64,000 bases of DNA from Sphingomonas sp. HITSZ_GF (lineage in GTDB: Bacteria; Pseudomonadota; Alphaproteobacteria; Sphingomonadales; Sphingomonadaceae). Each line of letters starts with the position of its first letter. The stretch's first letter is position 1. Positions 60,513-64,000 of the stretch are shown here, piece by piece. A program made the translations under genes and the position numbers. Below the pieces are notes generated by a model. That model was given only the letters and a program-made list of their open reading frames with translations, made no database searches and was not told the origin of the DNA. The DNA lies in NCBI RefSeq assembly GCF_029543155.1, contig NZ_JARQXA010000004.1, forward strand, positions 124,001-188,000, given 5' to 3'.

Positions 60513-60601
60513 ACTCCGTTCGCCCTGAGCTTGTCGAAGGGCTGCACTTCTTCCGTTGCACAAGCAGAGCGGTGCTTCGACAAGCTCAGCACGAACGGGG
60601 A
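60513..60601. repeat. Palindromic repeat, inverted copy of R7 (R8)
   Basis: CCGTTCGCCCTGAGCTTGTC begins and GACAAGCTCAGCACGAACGG ends the element. Its left arm is the reverse complement of the right arm of the copy at 6882-6972. It interrupts the ccmA-ccmB pair. Confidence 0.78.
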
Positions 60602-60612
60602 GAGGGTTGGTC

Positions 60613-61251
60613 ATGAGCCCATATCTCTCAGTCGTCTGGCGCGAGCTTCGCCGTGCCTGGAGTACCGGCGGGCTCGCCTTGCCCGTCGTCTTCTTCCTGC
60701 TCGTCGCGATCCTGTTCCCCTTCGCGGTCGGGCCCGATGCGGAGCTGCTCGCGCGGATCGCGCCGGGCGTGATCTGGGCGGCGGCGCTGCTCGCCGCGCT
60801 GCTCCCGGTCGAGCGGCTGGTGGCGCCCGATCTGGAGAGCGGCGTGCTAGATCAGCTGGCGGTGCGCGGGCTGCCCGATGCCGGGGTCGCCGCCGCCAAG
60901 GTCGCCGGGCACTGGCTGGGCTTTGCGCCGGCGCTGCTGGCGGCCACGGTGATCGCTTCGGGCCTGCTCCAGCTTCCCGGTGACGCATTGGTGCCGCTGC
61001 TGCTCGCGCTGCTGATCGGCACGCCGGGACTGGCGGCGCTCGGCGTCGCCACCGCCGCGCTGGTTGCCGGGCTGCGCGGGGCCGGGGCGCTGGCCGGGCT
61101 GGTGATGCTGCCCTTCGCCGTGCCGCTGCTGATCTTCGGCGCCACCGCTGATCAGCCCGGCGCGCTCAAGCTGCTCGGCGCGGTGAGCCTGTTGCTGGTC
61201 GCGGGCTGCCCGTTCGTGGCGGGCGCGGCGGTGCGGATGGGGCGGAGCTAG
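60613..61251 (+). CDS. ccmB: Haem exporter permease CcmB
   Basis: A 212-residue inner-membrane protein with six helices: SVVWRELRRAWSTGGLALPVVFFLLVAILFPFAVGP at the N terminus, LPVERLVAPDLESGVLDQLAVRGLPDAGVAAAKVAGHWL in the first cytoplasmic part, and LPFAVPLLIFGATA late in the chain, all typical of CcmB. With CcmA it forms the transporter of cytochrome c maturation system I. ATG 60613. Confidence 0.92.
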   Translation: MSPYLSVVWRELRRAWSTGGLALPVVFFLLVAILFPFAVGPDAELLARIAPGVIWAAALLAALLPVERLVAPDLESGVLDQLAVRGLPDAGVAAAKVAGHWLGFAPALLAATVIASGLLQLPGDALVPLLLALLIGTPGLAALGVATAALVAGLRGAGALAGLVMLPFAVPLLIFGATADQPGALKLLGAVSLLLVAGCPFVAGAAVRMGRS

Positions 61252-61554
61252 CTGTTCCTACAGCAGCGCGCCGGTCGACTCGGCAAAGGACACGAAGGTC
61301 ACGCCAGGAGCGGCTTTTCGCGGGCCTTAGGGTGACACAGTTCCCGCAAACGCGCCGCATCTCGCAACATCCTTGCGCGCAGGTGATCCTATCTTTCCAA
61401 CAAGGCAAAGAGCGGCCCGAAGGCAGGCAAGCCGAGCAGGTGAAATCCTACATTGCAAGCCCATCGTCATCCCGGCGAAAGCCGGGATCTCAGGCAATGG
61501 CGCGGGGAAGGAGCCGCACGAGATCCCGGCTTTCGCCGGGATGACGGCTATTGG
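61252..61554. other. Intergenic region, no gene seen (contains repeat R4 at 61465-61547)
   Basis: About 300 bases between ccmB and the convergent small gene. No open frame with a family match is seen in 61252-61464. The 3' part is an inverted REP-like repeat: CGTCATCCCGGCGAAAGCCG and its partner CGGCTTTCGCCGGGATGACG, of the same family as R1 and R2. Confidence 0.7.
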
Positions 61555-61851
61555 TCACGCCTCGGGCGGCAGCTCGTCGCCGTACACGACCATTGCCGAA
61601 CCATCCGCCAGCGCATCGGTGGCCGCGGCGCGCAGCACCGGGTCTTCGGTCGCGCCCGGATCGGCGACTTCCATGCCCTTTTCCAGCCGCACCAGCATCC
61701 AGCCGGTACCGAGCGCGACCCCGGCAGCCTTGGCCTGGGCTTCCTCGAAGCTGTCGGCCGAGACATAGATCAGCATCGCGTGGCGCCCGCCGGGCCGGCG
61801 GCCCTCGACGGTGTCGGCAACTGCGGTGGCGAGGAATACCGAGAGGCCCAT
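61555..61851 (-). CDS. Hypothetical protein (98 residues)
   Basis: A small soluble protein, MGLSVFLATAVADTVEGRR then a ferredoxin-like alpha/beta pattern (MLIYVSADSFEEAQAKAAGVALGTGWMLVRLEKG, DALADGSAMVVYGDELPPEA). Its ATG shares one base with the stop of the upstream methyltransferase gene (TGATG), which argues that it is real and co-translated. I do not recognise a family. Confidence 0.66.
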   Translation of the reverse strand: MGLSVFLATAVADTVEGRRPGGRHAMLIYVSADSFEEAQAKAAGVALGTGWMLVRLEKGMEVADPGATEDPVLRAAATDALADGSAMVVYGDELPPEA

Positions 61852-62723
61852 CAGTCGCGGCTCCAGCGCGCGAAGATCGCGGTCGGCAGCTCGAGCCCGC
61901 GCGCTTCCTCGCGCACCGCCAGCTCGCCGCACTCCACCTTGCCGGGCAGGTGCGAGACATGCTGGCGGAGCAGCTCGCCGATCGCCAGGGCGGACATGCG
62001 CACGGCATAGACGGTGAGGAACAGGAAGCGCGAATTGGCGTCGAGCAGCCGGCAAGTGTCGGCGATCAGGCCGGGCAGGCCTTCCTCCAGCTTCCACACC
62101 TCGCCGTTCGGGCCGCGGCCCCATTTGGGCGGATCGAGGATGATCCCGTCATAGCGCCGCCCGCGCCGCACCTCGCGCGCAGTGAACTTGCCGGCATCGT
62201 CGATCATCCAGCGGATCGGCAGGTCTTCCATGCCCGACAGCGCGGCATTGGCCTTGCCCTCCGCCACCGACTTCTTCGAGGCATCGACATGGGTGACCTT
62301 CGCGCCCTTTGCCGCCAGCGCGAGGCTGCCGACGCCGGTATAGCCGAACAGGTTCATGCACTCGGGCGCCTCCATCCCGTCGATCTGCGCGCGCATCCAG
62401 TGCCAGACCGGCGACATGTCGGGGAAGAAGGCTAGGTGGCGGAAGGGGGTGTTCTGCGCAGTGAAGCGCACTTCCTCCCAGGCGAGCGGCCAGCCGCCCT
62501 GCGGCACCGGCTTGGTGAAGTTCCAGCGGCCGCCGCCATCCTCGTCCGCGCCGGGGACGAATTCTCCATGCGCGTCCCAATTCTCGGACGCGGGCGCCCA
62601 CATCGCCTGGGGCTCGGGGCGGATGAAGCGATATTTGCCGTAGCGCTCGAGCTTGCGGCCATGGCCGCTGTCGACCAGCCCGTAATCGGCCCAGGGCTCG
62701 CCGGTGAGAGTGATCAGGTCCAT
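61851..62723 (-). CDS. Class I SAM-dependent methyltransferase, RlmI/RlmL-like
   Basis: A 290-residue methyltransferase. SAM-binding motif I is NLFGYTGVGSLALAAKGAKVTHVDASKKS, and the catalytic/nucleotide motif ILDPPKWGRGPNGEVW (DPPK) fits 23S rRNA (cytosine or guanine) methyltransferases such as RlmI/RlmK. No PUA domain is present; the N-terminal 90 residues are distinct (RFIRPEPQAMWAPA). An rRNA target is inference. ATG 62723. Confidence 0.82.
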   Translation of the reverse strand: MDLITLTGEPWADYGLVDSGHGRKLERYGKYRFIRPEPQAMWAPASENWDAHGEFVPGADEDGGGRWNFTKPVPQGGWPLAWEEVRFTAQNTPFRHLAFFPDMSPVWHWMRAQIDGMEAPECMNLFGYTGVGSLALAAKGAKVTHVDASKKSVAEGKANAALSGMEDLPIRWMIDDAGKFTAREVRRGRRYDGIILDPPKWGRGPNGEVWKLEEGLPGLIADTCRLLDANSRFLFLTVYAVRMSALAIGELLRQHVSHLPGKVECGELAVREEARGLELPTAIFARWSRD

Positions 62724-62759
62724 GGGGGGTCTCTTAGACGGGGAGGAGGGCGCCGTCAT

Positions 62760-62900
62760 CCACCGCAATTCCTCTCCCGGAGGGAGAGGGGGACCGCCGC
62801 CGAAGGCGGTGGTGGAGAGGGAACGCGCCAAGCGACCCGCCTGTGGCAGGCCCCCTCCACCAGCTTCGCTGGTCCCCCTCCCCCTCCGGGGGAGGAATTA
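62760..62900. repeat. Composite inverted intergenic repeat, second copy of R9 (R10)
   Basis: CCTCTCCCGGAGGGAGAGGG, a GGCGGTGGTGGAGAGGGA segment, then CCCCCTCCACCAGC and CCCCCTCCGGGGGAGG repeat the order of the 3022-3164 element with spacer differences. It lies between thrC and the methyltransferase gene. Confidence 0.75.
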
Positions 62901-64000
62901 TCAAGTGCGCGGCTTGGCCCGCTCGGCGATGTAATCCCGCACGGCGTCGAGCGTGCCCGGCAGCACGTCGTAGCGCTCCTGCCGGTCGAACAGGTCGCCG
63001 ACGCGCGTCGGCAGCGCCGGCCGCATGCCGGTGGCGCGCTCGACTGCGTCGGCGAACTTGGCGGGGTGCGCCGTTGCCAGCGTGACGACGGGCACATCGG
63101 CGGGGAGGTCTGCCCGGCGCGCGGCGGCGAGGCCGATCGCGCTGTGCGGATCGATCACCTGCGCCGCTTCGGCCGCGGCCCAGCGCATCGCCTCGTTCAT
63201 CTCCTCGGGCGTGATCCGGTCGCTGGCGAAGATCTTCGCCGCGCCTTCGCGCTGCGCGTTGGTCAGGCGCATTGCCTTGCTCGCTTCGAAGCCGGCCATC
63301 TGCTCGGCGACGCTGCCGCCGGCGAGGTCGGAGAGCAGCCGCTCGAAGTTCGAGCTCACCTGGATGTCCATGCTCGGCGCCGCGGTCGGCGTCACGGTGC
63401 CGGCCGAATAGTCGCCGCTCGAAAGCGCGCGGTGGAGGATGTCGTTGACGTTGGTTGCGACCACCAGCCGCTCGACCGGCAGGCCCATCTTCGCCGCGAC
63501 ATAGCCGGCGAAGACATCGCCGAAATTGCCGGTCGGCACCGCAAAGGCGACCTTCTGCGCCGGGCTGCCCAAGCGGACGGCGGCGTAGAAATAATAGACC
63601 ACCTGCGCCATCAGCCGGGCCCAGTTGATCGAGTTGACCGCGCTCAGCCGGAAGCGGGTGGAGAAGTCGGCGTCGTTGAACAGCGCCTTCACCATCGCCT
63701 GGGCATCGTCGAAGCTGCCCTCGATCGCGATGTTGTGGACGTTGGGCGCCAGCACCGTGGTCATCTGGCGGCGCTGCACGTCGGACACGCGGCCCTTGGG
63801 GTGGAGCATGAAGATGTCGACGCCGTGCCGGCCGGCGACTGCGTCGATCGCGGCGCTGCCGGTGTCGCCCGAGGTCGCGCCGACGATGGTCAGCGGCTCG
63901 CTGCTGCCGGTCAGGAACTTCTCGAAGAGCAGGCCGAGCAGCTGGAGCGCGACGTCCTTGAAGGCGAGCGTGGGGCCGTGGAACAGCTCGAGCAGGAAGT
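62901..64000 (-). CDS. thrC: Threonine synthase (5' end outside window)
   Basis: Converts phosphohomoserine to threonine with PLP. The frame stays open to the window edge. The PLP-lysine motif HGPTLAFKDVALQ lies near 63950, followed by the conserved ATSGDTGSAAID and HPKGRVSDVQRRQMTT. A C-terminal half with VNSINWARLMAQVVYYFYA and VPTGNFGDVFAGYVAAKMG (phosphate-binding) completes the fold II enzyme. About 110-120 N-terminal residues are missing. Confidence 0.95.
   Translation of the reverse strand, partial: FLLELFHGPTLAFKDVALQLLGLLFEKFLTGSSEPLTIVGATSGDTGSAAIDAVAGRHGVDIFMLHPKGRVSDVQRRQMTTVLAPNVHNIAIEGSFDDAQAMVKALFNDADFSTRFRLSAVNSINWARLMAQVVYYFYAAVRLGSPAQKVAFAVPTGNFGDVFAGYVAAKMGLPVERLVVATNVNDILHRALSSGDYSAGTVTPTAAPSMDIQVSSNFERLLSDLAGGSVAEQMAGFEASKAMRLTNAQREGAAKIFASDRITPEEMNEAMRWAAAEAAQVIDPHSAIGLAAARRADLPADVPVVTLATAHPAKFADAVERATGMRPALPTRVGDLFDRQERYDVLPGTLDAVRDYIAERAKPRT

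Overview
The window is high-GC (roughly two-thirds G+C), densely coding bacterial chromosome. Gene content points to an alphaproteobacterium of the Sphingomonadaceae, most likely Sphingomonas or a close relative. The main clues are a CcrM-type GANTC methyltransferase, a three-gene proton-translocating transhydrogenase preceded by a small aa3-oxidase subunit IV gene, an EipA/DUF1134 envelope protein, a plant-type glutathione reductase, an RcGTA-like gene transfer agent cluster, and many dispersed palindromic intergenic repeats of kinds common in sphingomonads. Assignments were made by reading translations and motifs; no database search was run.

Layout. 1-9.1 kb: housekeeping genes (pgi partial, a PhnA-domain protein, gor, an AbrB-type membrane protein coupled to a dicarboxylate symporter, glmM, DUF1272, a ThiD-VOC fusion, rnhB). 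9.3-13.4 kb: a radical SAM protein with its SPASM-like cysteines N-terminal, an intergenic region carrying two perfect DnaA boxes and three GANTC sites, then ccrM and folP. 13.4-18 kb: small exported and membrane proteins, a LytTR regulator and an NtrC-type sigma-54 activator. 18.1-21.3 kb: aa3 oxidase subunit IV, pntAa, pntAb, pntB. 21.3-30.2 kb: membrane and regulatory proteins, tRNA-Val, GST, dapF, pyrC, a YgfZ-like protein and a PhyH-like oxygenase. 30.3-31.5 kb: ompA.

31.6-48.5 kb holds a gene transfer agent (GTA) structural cluster on the minus strand: small and large terminase, portal, DUF6127, protease, capsid, connectors, tail tube, chaperones, short tape measure, DUF2460, DUF2163, NlpC/P60, baseplate protein and DUF2793. 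It is interrupted by unrelated genes: a repeat-flanked pair between terminase and portal, an L,D-transpeptidase, lgt, and two small plus-strand genes. The g12 homologue is fused to a large N-terminal domain and keeps an internal ribosome binding site and start exactly at the old g12 boundary. No integrase, repressor or lysis gene is visible, which favours a GTA over a prophage.

48.6-64 kb: eipA, tRNA-Ser, a GntR regulator beside an alpha-ketoglutarate semialdehyde dehydrogenase, a GH3 glycosidase-galM pair, an osmoprotectant ABC transporter, an SDR, phhB, a zincin, ccmA-ccmB, a SAM methyltransferase and thrC (partial).

Recurring themes are ATGA/GTGA translational coupling inside operons, convergent genes whose stop codons overlap by four bases (CTAG or TTAG), and palindromic repeats in many of the larger intergenic gaps.
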